Below, one piece after another: positions 49,086-57,269 of a stretch of 64,000 nucleotides of DNA; the stretch's first letter is position 1; each line of letters begins with the position of its first letter. The DNA comes from Halovulum dunhuangense. Its GTDB lineage: Bacteria > Pseudomonadota > Alphaproteobacteria > Rhodobacterales > Rhodobacteraceae. The notes beneath the pieces were generated by a model. That model worked only from the letters and a program-made list of their open reading frames with translations. It was not told the origin of the DNA and did not search any database. The translations under genes were made by a program, and so were the position numbers. The stretch is from NCBI RefSeq assembly GCF_013093415.1, contig NZ_JABFBC010000001.1, positions 1,922,001 through 1,986,000 of the forward strand. The letters run 5' to 3'.

Positions 49086-49403
49086 TCACCCCGCGCATCT
49101 GCGGCAGAACGGCGTCGCGGGCAGCAGGTCGAGGCGCTCCTCCGAGATGTCGTCGCCACAGGTGACGCACTGCCCGTAGCTGCCATCCTCGATCCGGCCG
49201 AGGGCTGCGCGGATCATCTCGATCTCCTTGCGGCCCGAATTTCCCAGCCGCTCCATCACCTCGTCATCCTCGCGCTCTGTCGCCCGATCCTCGTCGTCCT
49301 GGGGTGCGGGGGCGTCCAGCGCCTCCTCGATCTCGAGCAGCCGTTCGTTCAGCTCCCCGAGCCGCGTCTCCAGCGCCGCCCTGCGTTTGTCCCATTTGCC
49401 CAT
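49086..49403 (-). CDS. TraR/DksA-type zinc-finger protein
   Basis: A 105-residue protein of the DksA/TraR family that can bind RNA polymerase in the secondary channel. The helical N-terminus (MGKWDKRRAALETRLGELNERLLEIEEALD) is followed by the C4 zinc finger CVTCGDDISEERLDLLPATPFCRRC. The coiled-coil hairpin is shorter than that of E. coli DksA. The ATG at 49403 has AAGGAG upstream; the frame is open to 49478 without homology. Paired with the 82-residue gene downstream. Confidence 0.85.
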   Translation of the reverse strand: MGKWDKRRAALETRLGELNERLLEIEEALDAPAPQDDEDRATEREDDEVMERLGNSGRKEIEMIRAALGRIEDGSYGQCVTCGDDISEERLDLLPATPFCRRCAG

Positions 49404-49485
49404 GTCGTCCTGCTCCTTTTCGCATGTCTCGCCCCAGCCTTGACCGGCTGGCGCGCGGCGGACCTTGATCCCGATCAACAGCCTG

Positions 49486-50373
49486 TCAACGAAAGCGCAG
49501 CCCGGTCAAGAGCGCCGCGTGATCCGAGCCGAAGGCATCGATCATCCGCGTCTCGGCCAGAAGTTCCTCGGACACCAGAACATGATCGAGCGGCAGGCCC
49601 GGCCAGAAGGCGGGCCGCAGAAAGGTCAGCCGCAACCCCGGCACGGCCCGCGTGCCGGTCGACTCGGCGATGCGCTTCAGGCTGGCGCCCCAGGCGGGGA
49701 TGTTGAAATCCCCCGCGATGACGACGGGCTCTTCCAGCTCCGCGAGGATCCCGGCCACCCGTTCCGACTGCGCCGCCTGTGTGTGTGGCCAGGGCCAGGG
49801 CAGGTGCAGCGTCACGGCCGTCACTTCCCCCGCCGGCGTCGAAAGCCGCGCCCAGGCCACGCCCTGCCCCCGGGCGCAGCCGGGGCTGCCGATCATCGGG
49901 TGGCGCGACAGAAGCGCCACGTCGCCCACGCCCGCGAACTCGCAGAGCACCTGCGTGGGATAGCGCAGCGCATCCAGGATCGCGCGGTTGGGCCGGCTCA
50001 CCTCCTGGAACGCCACGATATCGGCGCGCGCGGCCTCGACGCCGGCGACAACCGCCTGCGGCGTCGGGTTGTCGAAACGCAGGTTCTGGCTGAACAGCGT
50101 CAGTTCGGGCGGGCCGATGGGATCGGCCGGCAGCACTGCGGGCGCAAGGCCTGCGGCGGCCAGCATCGCGCCGGTCAGCGCGATGAACCGCGCCGTCATC
50201 GCCCGGAACACCAGCGCAAAGGCGAACAGCGCGCCAAAGGCCACCAGCGCATGCAGCCGAAAGGCGCCGAGCGTATCCAGCGCCGGGTGCCGGTCGCCGA
50301 AATAGCCGGCGATCACGGCCACGATCCCTGCGGTGGCGATGGCCGTGGTCAGGCCGCGAATGGCGTCGAGCAT
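49486..50373 (-). CDS. Endonuclease/exonuclease/phosphatase family membrane protein
   Basis: A 295-residue protein. An N-terminal region with about three membrane segments (GLTTAIATAGIVAVIAGYF, LHALVAFGALFAFALVF, FIALTGAMLAAAGLAP) is followed by an EEP domain with ELTLFSQNLRF, IVAFQEVS, ALLSRHPMI, VVIAGDFNIPAWG and FGSDHAALLTGL, the conserved Mg and His/Asp catalytic positions. Resembles the bacterial YafD/ElsH-like envelope proteins. The ATG at 50373 has AGGAGGAG upstream. Divergent from parE. Confidence 0.85.
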   Translation of the reverse strand: MLDAIRGLTTAIATAGIVAVIAGYFGDRHPALDTLGAFRLHALVAFGALFAFALVFRAMTARFIALTGAMLAAAGLAPAVLPADPIGPPELTLFSQNLRFDNPTPQAVVAGVEAARADIVAFQEVSRPNRAILDALRYPTQVLCEFAGVGDVALLSRHPMIGSPGCARGQGVAWARLSTPAGEVTAVTLHLPWPWPHTQAAQSERVAGILAELEEPVVIAGDFNIPAWGASLKRIAESTGTRAVPGLRLTFLRPAFWPGLPLDHVLVSEELLAETRMIDAFGSDHAALLTGLRFR

Positions 50374-50552
50374 GGGATTCTCCTCCTGCTGCCGCGATGA
50401 TTGAGGGATCGCAGGTGGAATGTCACCCGTGGCGGTTCGGATCCGCAGCGATCGGCGCAGCGCGACGCACCCGCCGCCTTCGGGCGCTATTGCGGGGACC
50501 GGGCCCAGATGTTCTAATGGCGCCAGCAAAAAACACAAAATCGAGCATGATC

Positions 50553-52532
50553 ATGGCCGCAGACGATCTTTTCGCCGGGGGGGCAGACGATGCCACCTAT
50601 GATGCTTCCTCGATCGAGGTTCTCGAAGGGCTCGAGCCGGTGCGCAAGCGCCCCGGCATGTATATCGGCGGCACCGACGAACGCGCGCTTCATCACCTTG
50701 TGGCCGAGGTGCTCGACAACGCGATGGACGAGGCGGTGGCGGGCCATGCCAACCGGATCGAGGTCGAGCTGCATGCCGACGGATCCTGCACCATCCGCGA
50801 CAACGGGCGCGGGATTCCCGTGGACCCGCATCCGCGCTTTCCCGACAAGTCCGCGCTCGAGGTGATCCTCTGCACGCTGCATGCGGGCGGCAAGTTCTCG
50901 GGCAAGGCCTATCAGACCTCGGGCGGCCTGCACGGCGTGGGGGTTTCGGTGGTGAACGCGCTTTCCGACCATGTCCGGGTCGAGGTGGCGCGCAACAGGA
51001 CGCTCTATGCGCAGGAATTCTCGCGCGGGATCCCGCAGGGGGGCTTGCAGACGCTGGGGCCGACGCCCAACCGGCGCGGCACGACCGTCACCTTCCATCC
51101 CGACCCGCAGATCTTCGGCGCGGGGTCGCGGCTCAAGCCCGCGCGCCTGCTGTCGATGGCGCGATCCAAGGCCTATCTCTTCTCGGGCGTGGAAATCCGC
51201 TGGAAATGCGCGGCCGAACTGGCCGACGACCAGACCCCCGAACAGGCGGTGTTCCACTTCCCCGGCGGACTTTCGGATTACCTGAAGGAACGGCTCGAAG
51301 GGTCTGCCACCTATAGCGAAAAGCCGTTTGCGGGAAAGGTTTCCTTTGCCGAGAAATTCGGGGCCTCCACCCCCGGCTCGGTCGAATGGGCGATCAACTG
51401 GACACCGTCGCGCGACGGGTTCGTGCAGTCCTACTGCAACACCGTGCCCACGCCCGAGGGCGGCACGCACGAGGCCGGTTTCTGGGCCGCGATCCTCAAG
51501 GGCATCCGCGCCTATGGCGAGCTTGCCTCAAACCGCAAGGCCGCCAACATCACCCGCGAGGACGTGCAGGCCGGCGGCTCCGCGATGATCTCGGTCTTCA
51601 TCCGCGAGCCCGATTTCGTCGGCCAGACCAAGGATCGCCTGTCCACGGCGGAAGCGCAGAGGCTGGTCGAGCAGTCCGTCCGCGACCATTTCGACAACTG
51701 GCTGGCGGCGGACACGAAATCGGCGGGCGCGATCCTCGACTACCTGGTGCTCAAGGCCGAGGAGCGCCTGCGCCGCAAGGCAGAAAAGGAGACATCGCGC
51801 AAGTCCGCCACCAAGAAGCTGCGCCTGCCCGGCAAGCTGGTCGATTGCTCTTCGAACAGCCGCGAGGGGACCGAGCTGTTCCTGGTCGAAGGCGACAGCG
51901 CGGGCGGCTCGGCCAAGATGGCCCGCCTGCGCGAGATCCAGGCGCTGCTGCCGCTCCGCGGCAAGATCCTGAACGTGCTGGGCGCGGCATCGTCCAAGAT
52001 GGGCCAGAACCAGGAGCTGAACGACCTGTGCCAGGCGCTTGGCACCGGGCTCGGCTCGAAGTTCAGCGTCGAGGATCTGCGCTACGAGAAGATCATCATC
52101 ATGACCGACGCCGATGTGGACGGCGCGCATATCGCGGCACTTCTGATGACCTTCTTCTTCACCCAGATGCGGCCGATGATAGATCACGGCCATCTCTATC
52201 TTGCCTGCCCGCCGCTCTACCGCCTGACGCAGGGCGCGCACCGGGTCTATGCGATGGACGACGCGGAAAAGGACATGTGGCTGGAACGCGGCCTTGGCGG
52301 GCGCGGCAAGATCGACATCAGCCGCTTCAAGGGCCTGGGCGAGATGGACGCCAAGGATCTGAAGGAAACCACGATGAACCCCGCCACCCGCAAGCTGATC
52401 CGCGTCACCATCGACGAGGACGAGCCGGGAGAGACCTCGGGCCTGGTCGAGCGGCTGATGGGCAAGAAGCCGGAACTGCGCTTCCAGTACATCCAGGAAA
52501 ACGCCCGCTTCGTGGAAGAGCTGGACGTCTGA
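50553..52532 (+). CDS. parE: DNA topoisomerase IV subunit B
   Basis: ATPase subunit of the decatenating type II topoisomerase. The GHKL ATPase domain shows EVLDNAMDEAV, DNGRGIPVDPHPRFPDKSALEVILCTLHAGGKF and SGGLHGVGVSVVNAL. The TOPRIM domain shows LFLVEGDSAGGSAKMARLREIQALLPLRGKILNV and MTDADVDGAHIAALLMTFFF; the C-terminal GLGEMDAKDLKETTMNP is intact. It matches ParE better than GyrB in length (about 659 residues) and in the DPHPRFPDKSALEV box. Family starts fit ATG at 50553; ATGs at 50517 and 50547 are alternatives, none with a clear ribosome site. Confidence 0.95.
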   Translation: MAADDLFAGGADDATYDASSIEVLEGLEPVRKRPGMYIGGTDERALHHLVAEVLDNAMDEAVAGHANRIEVELHADGSCTIRDNGRGIPVDPHPRFPDKSALEVILCTLHAGGKFSGKAYQTSGGLHGVGVSVVNALSDHVRVEVARNRTLYAQEFSRGIPQGGLQTLGPTPNRRGTTVTFHPDPQIFGAGSRLKPARLLSMARSKAYLFSGVEIRWKCAAELADDQTPEQAVFHFPGGLSDYLKERLEGSATYSEKPFAGKVSFAEKFGASTPGSVEWAINWTPSRDGFVQSYCNTVPTPEGGTHEAGFWAAILKGIRAYGELASNRKAANITREDVQAGGSAMISVFIREPDFVGQTKDRLSTAEAQRLVEQSVRDHFDNWLAADTKSAGAILDYLVLKAEERLRRKAEKETSRKSATKKLRLPGKLVDCSSNSREGTELFLVEGDSAGGSAKMARLREIQALLPLRGKILNVLGAASSKMGQNQELNDLCQALGTGLGSKFSVEDLRYEKIIIMTDADVDGAHIAALLMTFFFTQMRPMIDHGHLYLACPPLYRLTQGAHRVYAMDDAEKDMWLERGLGGRGKIDISRFKGLGEMDAKDLKETTMNPATRKLIRVTIDEDEPGETSGLVERLMGKKPELRFQYIQENARFVEELDV

Positions 52533-52609
52533 CGCACGGCGCAGGGCAGGCCATAATCCTGCCCAATCCCCCGGCCAGCATCAGGTCAAACGAACGGAGT
52601 GACCCGCCC

Positions 52610-53167
52610 ATGCGCCCTGCCCTGACCGCCGCCATCCTTGCCCTTTCCGCGCTGCCGCTTCGGGCGGACGTGACAGACTGGAAGATGGTCGGCACCTGGG
52701 ACATCTCGCACTATTCGAGTTCCGAGGGCTGCCTTGCCTATGCCGAGTTCGCGAACGGCACCGCCTTCTTCATCGGCTTCGACCTGTCCACGGGCGACCT
52801 GCTTCTGGACGTGACGCTGATGAACGGTGCGTGGCGCTCCATCGTGCCGGGCAGCGATTACACGGTGCAGGCCGTCTTCGGGGCCGAGACGCCCTGGGAA
52901 CTGGCAATGATCGGAGAGGATTTCGACGGCACGCCCGGGCTGATGATGCTGGTCGATGCGACGTCCGACCAGGCCGCGCTGTTCATCGAGGAATTCAGCA
53001 AGACCTACGTGATGGCCTGGCGCTACAACGGCGCGCCGCTTGGCAGCTTTCCGCTTGCAGGTTCCCGCGCCGCCTTCGAGGAGGTGCTGGCCTGCCAGCG
53101 ATCCTGGACGGTGGCGGCCGCGCCTGCGGACCCTTTCGCTGCGCCCGTCACGGATCCGTTCCGCTGA
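52610..53167 (+). CDS. Hypothetical exported protein
   Basis: Not recognised. A 185-residue protein with signal peptide (PALTAAILALSALPLRADV) and a predicted beta-rich periplasmic domain: KMVGTWDISHYSSSEGCLAYAEFANGTAFFIG, then LMMLVDATSDQAALFIEEF. Two cysteines (about 45 and 165) could form a disulfide. It follows parE by 77 bp on the same strand. Confidence 0.75.
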   Translation: MRPALTAAILALSALPLRADVTDWKMVGTWDISHYSSSEGCLAYAEFANGTAFFIGFDLSTGDLLLDVTLMNGAWRSIVPGSDYTVQAVFGAETPWELAMIGEDFDGTPGLMMLVDATSDQAALFIEEFSKTYVMAWRYNGAPLGSFPLAGSRAAFEEVLACQRSWTVAAAPADPFAAPVTDPFR

Positions 53168-53200
53168 AAGGGGGCGTTGCCGCCCCCTGCCACAACGGCT

Positions 53201-53485
53201 TCAGAAGTCGAACAGATCCTCTAGGAAGCCGCCGCGCTTCTTCTTGCGGTAGCCCTCGTCGGTGTGGCCATGGCCGCTGCTGCGGTAGTCGTCGCGCGCC
53301 TGGTGCCGGGACGGCGCCTGGGACGGCGGCGGCGGGGGCATCTGGCCCTGCGCGGCGGAACGTTCGATGATCTTGTCCAGTTCCCCGCGGTCGAGCCACA
53401 CGCCGCGGCAGGCGGGGCAATAGTCGATCTCGACCCCGTTGCGATCGCTCATCACCAGCGTCGTTCCATCAACCGGACATTGCAT
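53201..53485 (-). CDS. TFIIB-type zinc-ribbon protein
   Basis: A 94-residue protein. The zinc ribbon is in residues 1-35: MQCPVDGTTLVMSDRNGVEIDYCPACRGVWLDRGELDKII, with Cys pairs of the zf-TFIIB type. The remaining part is polar and Gln/His-rich (PPPPPSQAPSRHQARD), ending in a basic KKKRGGFLEDLFDF. Function unknown; the family is found in many bacteria. Convergent with the exported protein gene. Confidence 0.85.
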   Translation of the reverse strand: MQCPVDGTTLVMSDRNGVEIDYCPACRGVWLDRGELDKIIERSAAQGQMPPPPPSQAPSRHQARDDYRSSGHGHTDEGYRKKKRGGFLEDLFDF

Positions 53486-53571
53486 CGGAATTCCTTTCGA
53501 TTGCCTGCCCCATGCGGGGCGATGCCCTCGATATCGGTGCGATCCGCGGCGGTTCAACCCGTGGGCCGGCG

Positions 53572-53964
53572 CTAGGCCGGAAACTGCGCGTAGCAGGCGG
53601 AAATCGCGGCATCGCGCCGCGCCCGCGCCACCGGCAGCCGTGCCCGCATCGAGGCGAGCTTGCGCTGTTCGGCCTCGATATCCAGCGGCACCGGCGTCTC
53701 GACGGTGCGGAAGCGCGTCTCCGAGCAGCCGGTCAGACCCACGCCCACCCGGCCCGTGCCAAGGCCCACGCCCGTGCACAGCACCGGGCGCTGGTAGGGG
53801 ACGACTTCGCGATCCACCCCGTAGCCGCGCGCGATGTTCGCCTCGGCAATCGCGATGGCGGCCAGCAGGCCATCATGGTCGCGCTGCGCCTGGCTCACGC
53901 ATTGTTCGAGCGGGCTCGCGCAGGCCGCAAGACCGAGACAGCACAGAATCCAGAAACGTCGCAC
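53572..53964 (-). CDS. Hypothetical lipoprotein
   Basis: A 130-residue protein with a short signal (MRRFWILCCLGLAACASP) and a plausible lipobox LAAC, giving a lipidated Cys near residue 15. The mature part has four further cysteines (QCVSQAQRD, VLCTGVG, LTGCSE, SACYAQF) and an alpha-helical C-terminus. Function unknown. 86 bp upstream of the zinc-ribbon gene on the same strand. Confidence 0.7.
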   Translation of the reverse strand: MRRFWILCCLGLAACASPLEQCVSQAQRDHDGLLAAIAIAEANIARGYGVDREVVPYQRPVLCTGVGLGTGRVGVGLTGCSETRFRTVETPVPLDIEAEQRKLASMRARLPVARARRDAAISACYAQFPA

Positions 53965-54136
53965 TGAAAGCTCCTTTGAAACGAGGGTGCATGATGCGCC
54001 ATTCGGCGCGCCCCCTCAACGGCCCTCTGGCCGAAGCAAGGGTGGCATCTGTCACCCCTGGAAGCAGAATGAATAGCAACTTCATGCGTTTTGAGGCATC
54101 ATCTTCACCATTCCGTGAGGATTGGAGGGGGGCGGC

Positions 54137-55069
54137 ATGGCAAAGGCGAACAAGGGCAAGCCCGGCGGCGGAGGTTCGGGCGAGATCATCGGAACGGACG
54201 GGCCGGATCTCCTTTCGGGCACATTGGGCGCGGACATCCTCCGCGCGGGCGCTGGGGACGACACGCTTTTCGGGCTCGACGGCGACGACGCGCTTTACGG
54301 AGAGGCGGGCAACGACCTGATCTCGCCGGGCCTTGGCAACGACCTGATCGACGGCGGCGAGGGAACCGATTTCGCCACCTACGACGTGATCTTCGACAGC
54401 TGGACCCTGACCGAGATCACGCGGGGCAAGAACAAGGGCGCTCTCGAACTGACCTACCAGGCCGGCGGCGTCAGCTACACCGATACGCTTGTGAACATGG
54501 AGTACGTTTTTCTCGGCGACGGATCGGTGCTCGATCTTGCGGGCGGCGGAGGCGGCGGTGGCACGCCCCAGACCGGGCTGATCACCTTCGAGGCGGACCA
54601 GACCACGACGGTGCCGGAATCCACCCTCTTCGGCATCGTGGTGCAATACGGCTATCACATCGTGGGCGAGGCGCAGGATTTCGTCGTGCTCCAGTTCAGC
54701 GCGCCGCAGGGCGACGCGAGTGCCGGCGTGCAGGAAACCGCCGGGGCGCTACTGGATCACGACGGCGACGACGATTTCGAGTTCCGGGTTTTCAGCGATG
54801 CCGATGGCACCACCCACGAGATGAACCTGTCGAAGGGCGGCGCGAGTTTCGATGTGGCAAGCCTGAAGCTGACCGGGCTCGACGCGGGCGAGACGGTGGA
54901 ACTCGCCGTCGCCGATGCAGGCGGCGCGATCCTCGAGACGCGCACCTACACCGCGGGCGCCGACATCGCGGACGGGATGCTTGCGGTCGGCGCCTCCGAT
55001 ATCGGCCAGCTTGTCCTTGTGGCGGGCGCAGGCGACGCCTTTTATGTCGACGATATCCTGATCGCCTGA
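54137..55069 (+). CDS. RTX-type calcium-binding repeat protein, probably secreted
   Basis: A 310-residue protein. The N-terminal quarter holds RTX-like nonapeptide repeats (IIGTDGPDLLSGTLGADILRAGAGDDTLFGLDGDDALYGEAGNDLISPGLGNDLIDGGEGTD), which bind Ca. Then a Gly-rich linker (GGGGGGGTPQ) and a C-terminal beta-rich domain with LDHDGDDDFEFRVFSDADGTTHEM. There is no N-terminal signal peptide, as expected for type I secretion, but no T1SS genes lie nearby. The ATG at 54137 has GGAGGGGG upstream. A large hairpin follows the stop. Confidence 0.83.
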   Translation: MAKANKGKPGGGGSGEIIGTDGPDLLSGTLGADILRAGAGDDTLFGLDGDDALYGEAGNDLISPGLGNDLIDGGEGTDFATYDVIFDSWTLTEITRGKNKGALELTYQAGGVSYTDTLVNMEYVFLGDGSVLDLAGGGGGGGTPQTGLITFEADQTTTVPESTLFGIVVQYGYHIVGEAQDFVVLQFSAPQGDASAGVQETAGALLDHDGDDDFEFRVFSDADGTTHEMNLSKGGASFDVASLKLTGLDAGETVELAVADAGGAILETRTYTAGADIADGMLAVGASDIGQLVLVAGAGDAFYVDDILIA

Positions 55070-55070
55070 A

Positions 55071-55108
55071 CGGGTCCGGCGCGGAGCACTTTCCCTGCGC
55101 CGGACCCG
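55071..55108. terminator. Bidirectional terminator-like hairpin between the RTX and cytochrome c genes
   Basis: Perfect 12-bp stem CGGGTCCGGCGC (55071-55082) / GCGCCGGACCCG (55097-55108) with a 14-nt loop containing CTTT. It begins 1 bp after the RTX stop and ends 18 bp from the cytochrome c stop, so it can serve both convergent genes. Confidence 0.65.
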
Positions 55109-55126
55109 CGGCTCAAGCGTGGCCCG

Positions 55127-55522
55127 TCACTCCTGGATCGATTCGAGAAAATCCGCCACCGCCAGCACGCGCCCCCGCGTTTCCAGAACCGAGCCGTAGC
55201 TGCCGCTGCCGGCCGCCGCCTGCGCATCGAACACCGCGCCGTAGACCGGCATCGGCCCGCCATGCGCGCGCACCCCGGTGCGCCCGTCGATGATGTGGAT
55301 GACCTGAAGCATCGGAAACGCGCCTTCATTGCGCTGGCTCAGCGTCGTCAGGTCCGGCGGCGCCACGGTGATCAGCTCCGCCAGCGGTCCACCGCCCTTT
55401 CCGTTCGATCCGTGGCAGCTTGCACAATACTCGATGTAGTTGTCCCTGCCCACGCTGTGATCCTGCGCCAGTGCCGGCATCGCGGCCAGCACGCCCAGCA
55501 CCGCGGATATCGCGAGTCTCAT
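55127..55522 (-). CDS. Soluble c-type cytochrome
   Basis: A 131-residue exported protein. Signal peptide LAISAVLGVLAAMPALAQ, then haem-binding CASCH in EYCASCHGSNGKGGGP and a candidate distal Met in HGGPMPVYG. A small class I cytochrome of unknown partner. The start at 55522 fits the signal peptide; the frame extends upstream without homology. Divergent from the aldo/keto reductase gene. Confidence 0.88.
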   Translation of the reverse strand: MRLAISAVLGVLAAMPALAQDHSVGRDNYIEYCASCHGSNGKGGGPLAELITVAPPDLTTLSQRNEGAFPMLQVIHIIDGRTGVRAHGGPMPVYGAVFDAQAAAGSGSYGSVLETRGRVLAVADFLESIQE

Positions 55523-55701
55523 GTTCCTTACTCCCCCCCTTTGCGCCGAACGGCTTGGGGGCATGCTGGCGCGTCGCAGCGGGGGCGGCATTGACATGGC
55601 TCAACCATCGCGGCCTGTCCCGCTTGCCACCGGTGCCGCGGTGGCCTAGGTCTCCGGCCGCGCGTCCGCGCCAAGAAACACCACCGAAGAAGGCTTTTCC
55701 G

Positions 55702-56745
55702 ATGAAACAGAATCCGCTGGGCCGCACCGGCCTGACCGTGCCCGAGATCTGCCTTGGCACGATGACCTGGGGCTCGCAGAACACCGAGGCCGAGGCCTTT
55801 GCCCAGATGGATTACGCGATGGATCACAGGGTGAACTTCTTCGACACCGCCGAGCTTTACGCGACCGTGCCCGTCACCCCCGAGACACAGGGCCTGACCG
55901 AGGAGATCATCGGCAACTGGTTCGCGCGGACGGGGCGGCGCAACGAGGTCATCCTCGCCTCGAAGATGGCGGGCGGCGGGACGAAGCACATCCGCGAGGG
56001 GCGGCCGATCCTGCCCGAGGACATCCCCACCGCCATCGAGGGGTCGCTCAAGCGGCTCAGGACCGACCGCATCGATCTCTACCAGATGCACTGGCCGATG
56101 CGGGGGCATTACCACTTCCGCAAGATGTGGGCCTATGATCCCAGCCATCAGGACAGCGCCGCCGTGCGCCAGAACATCGCCGACGTGCTGGGCGTGCTGG
56201 CCGACGAGGTGCGGAAGGGCCGCATCCTGCATATCGGCCTGTCCAACGACACCGCCTGGGGCGTGATGCAATACCTGAACGAGGCAGAGCGCGCGGGCGG
56301 CCCGCGCGTGGCCAGCATCCAGAACGAATATTCCCTTCTTTACAGGAACTTCGACACCGATCTTGCGGAAGTGGCGCATCACGAGGATGTCGGGCTTCTG
56401 GCCTATACGCCGCTGGCGGCGGGGCTTCTGACCGGCAAGTACAGCGGCGGTCAGGTTCCGGCGGACTCGCGCGCGACGATCAACAAGGGGCTGGCGGGGC
56501 GGATCACGCCGCAATCGCTGGCGGCCTCGGACGCCTATGTGGCGCTGGCGCGCGCGCATGGCCTGGATCCCGCGCAGCTGGCGCTGGCCTTCTGCATGAG
56601 CCGGCCCTTCATGACGTCGGTCATCATCGGCGCCACGAAGATGGACCAGCTTGCCACCGCGATAGGTGCGGCCGATGTCACGCTCGGCGACGAGGTGCTT
56701 CAGGGCATCGCCGATCTGCACAAGGCCTATCCGCAGCCCTACTGA
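55702..56745 (+). CDS. Aldo/keto reductase (Tas-like)
   Basis: NADP(H)-dependent (beta/alpha)8 reductase of 347 residues. Motifs: GRTGLTVPEICLGTMTWGSQNTEAEAFAQMDYAMDHRVNFFDTAELYA (catalytic Asp-Tyr), a Lys in VILASKMAGGG, the His-containing YQMHWPM, and the coenzyme loop LSNDTAWG and SVIIGATKMDQLA. It is closest to the E. coli Tas (tyrosine auxotrophy suppressor) subfamily. GAAGAAGG precedes the ATG. It overlaps the gamma-glutamylcyclotransferase start by 1 bp. Confidence 0.92.
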   Translation: MKQNPLGRTGLTVPEICLGTMTWGSQNTEAEAFAQMDYAMDHRVNFFDTAELYATVPVTPETQGLTEEIIGNWFARTGRRNEVILASKMAGGGTKHIREGRPILPEDIPTAIEGSLKRLRTDRIDLYQMHWPMRGHYHFRKMWAYDPSHQDSAAVRQNIADVLGVLADEVRKGRILHIGLSNDTAWGVMQYLNEAERAGGPRVASIQNEYSLLYRNFDTDLAEVAHHEDVGLLAYTPLAAGLLTGKYSGGQVPADSRATINKGLAGRITPQSLAASDAYVALARAHGLDPAQLALAFCMSRPFMTSVIIGATKMDQLATAIGAADVTLGDEVLQGIADLHKAYPQPY

Positions 56746-57269
56746 TGGCACGGTTCTACTTCGCCTATGGCTCGAACCTGCTGACCGAACGCCTGGCCGC
56801 GCGCTGCCCCGGCGCGCGGCTTGTTGGTGGGGCGTGGCTTGCCGATCATGTGGTCGCCTTTGCCAAGCGCGGCTGGATGGACGGGTCTGGCAAGGCGACG
56901 GTCCTGCCCCGGCCGGGGGCCGTCGCGCCGGGGGTCGTCTACGAACTGGCAGAGGGCGAATTCGCCACGCTCGATGCGATCGAGGGCGTGGGGCGGGGTT
57001 GCGACCGGATCGACGGGGTGCAGGTGGGGGCCTGGCGCGCAAGCCTTTATGTCGCCACCGCGCCAGAGACGGGCTGCCGCCCCTTCGACTGGTACAAGGC
57101 GCTGATCCTGGCCGGGGCCGCGCAACACGGCCTCGACCCGGCCGGATTCGCGTCCCTGCGCGCCGCCCCGCATGACGTGGACCGGGACGCCACGCGCACC
57201 GGGCGCATCGCGGCACTCGAGGCGTTGCGCGCCGCGGGATTTCACGACTGGGAAAGCCTGCTGGCCTAG
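56745..57269 (+). CDS. Gamma-glutamylcyclotransferase family protein
   Basis: A 174-residue protein of the GGCT-like superfamily. The N-terminal FAYGSNL motif binds the gamma-glutamyl substrate; VVYELAEGEFATLDAIEGV gives the general-acid Glu region. The C-terminal extension (WYKALILAGAAQHGLDPAG) is helical. Substrate not proven. Its ATG overlaps the aldo/keto reductase stop (TGATG); its last 4 bp overlap the convergent ABC-F gene. Confidence 0.88.
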   Translation: MARFYFAYGSNLLTERLAARCPGARLVGGAWLADHVVAFAKRGWMDGSGKATVLPRPGAVAPGVVYELAEGEFATLDAIEGVGRGCDRIDGVQVGAWRASLYVATAPETGCRPFDWYKALILAGAAQHGLDPAGFASLRAAPHDVDRDATRTGRIAALEALRAAGFHDWESLLA

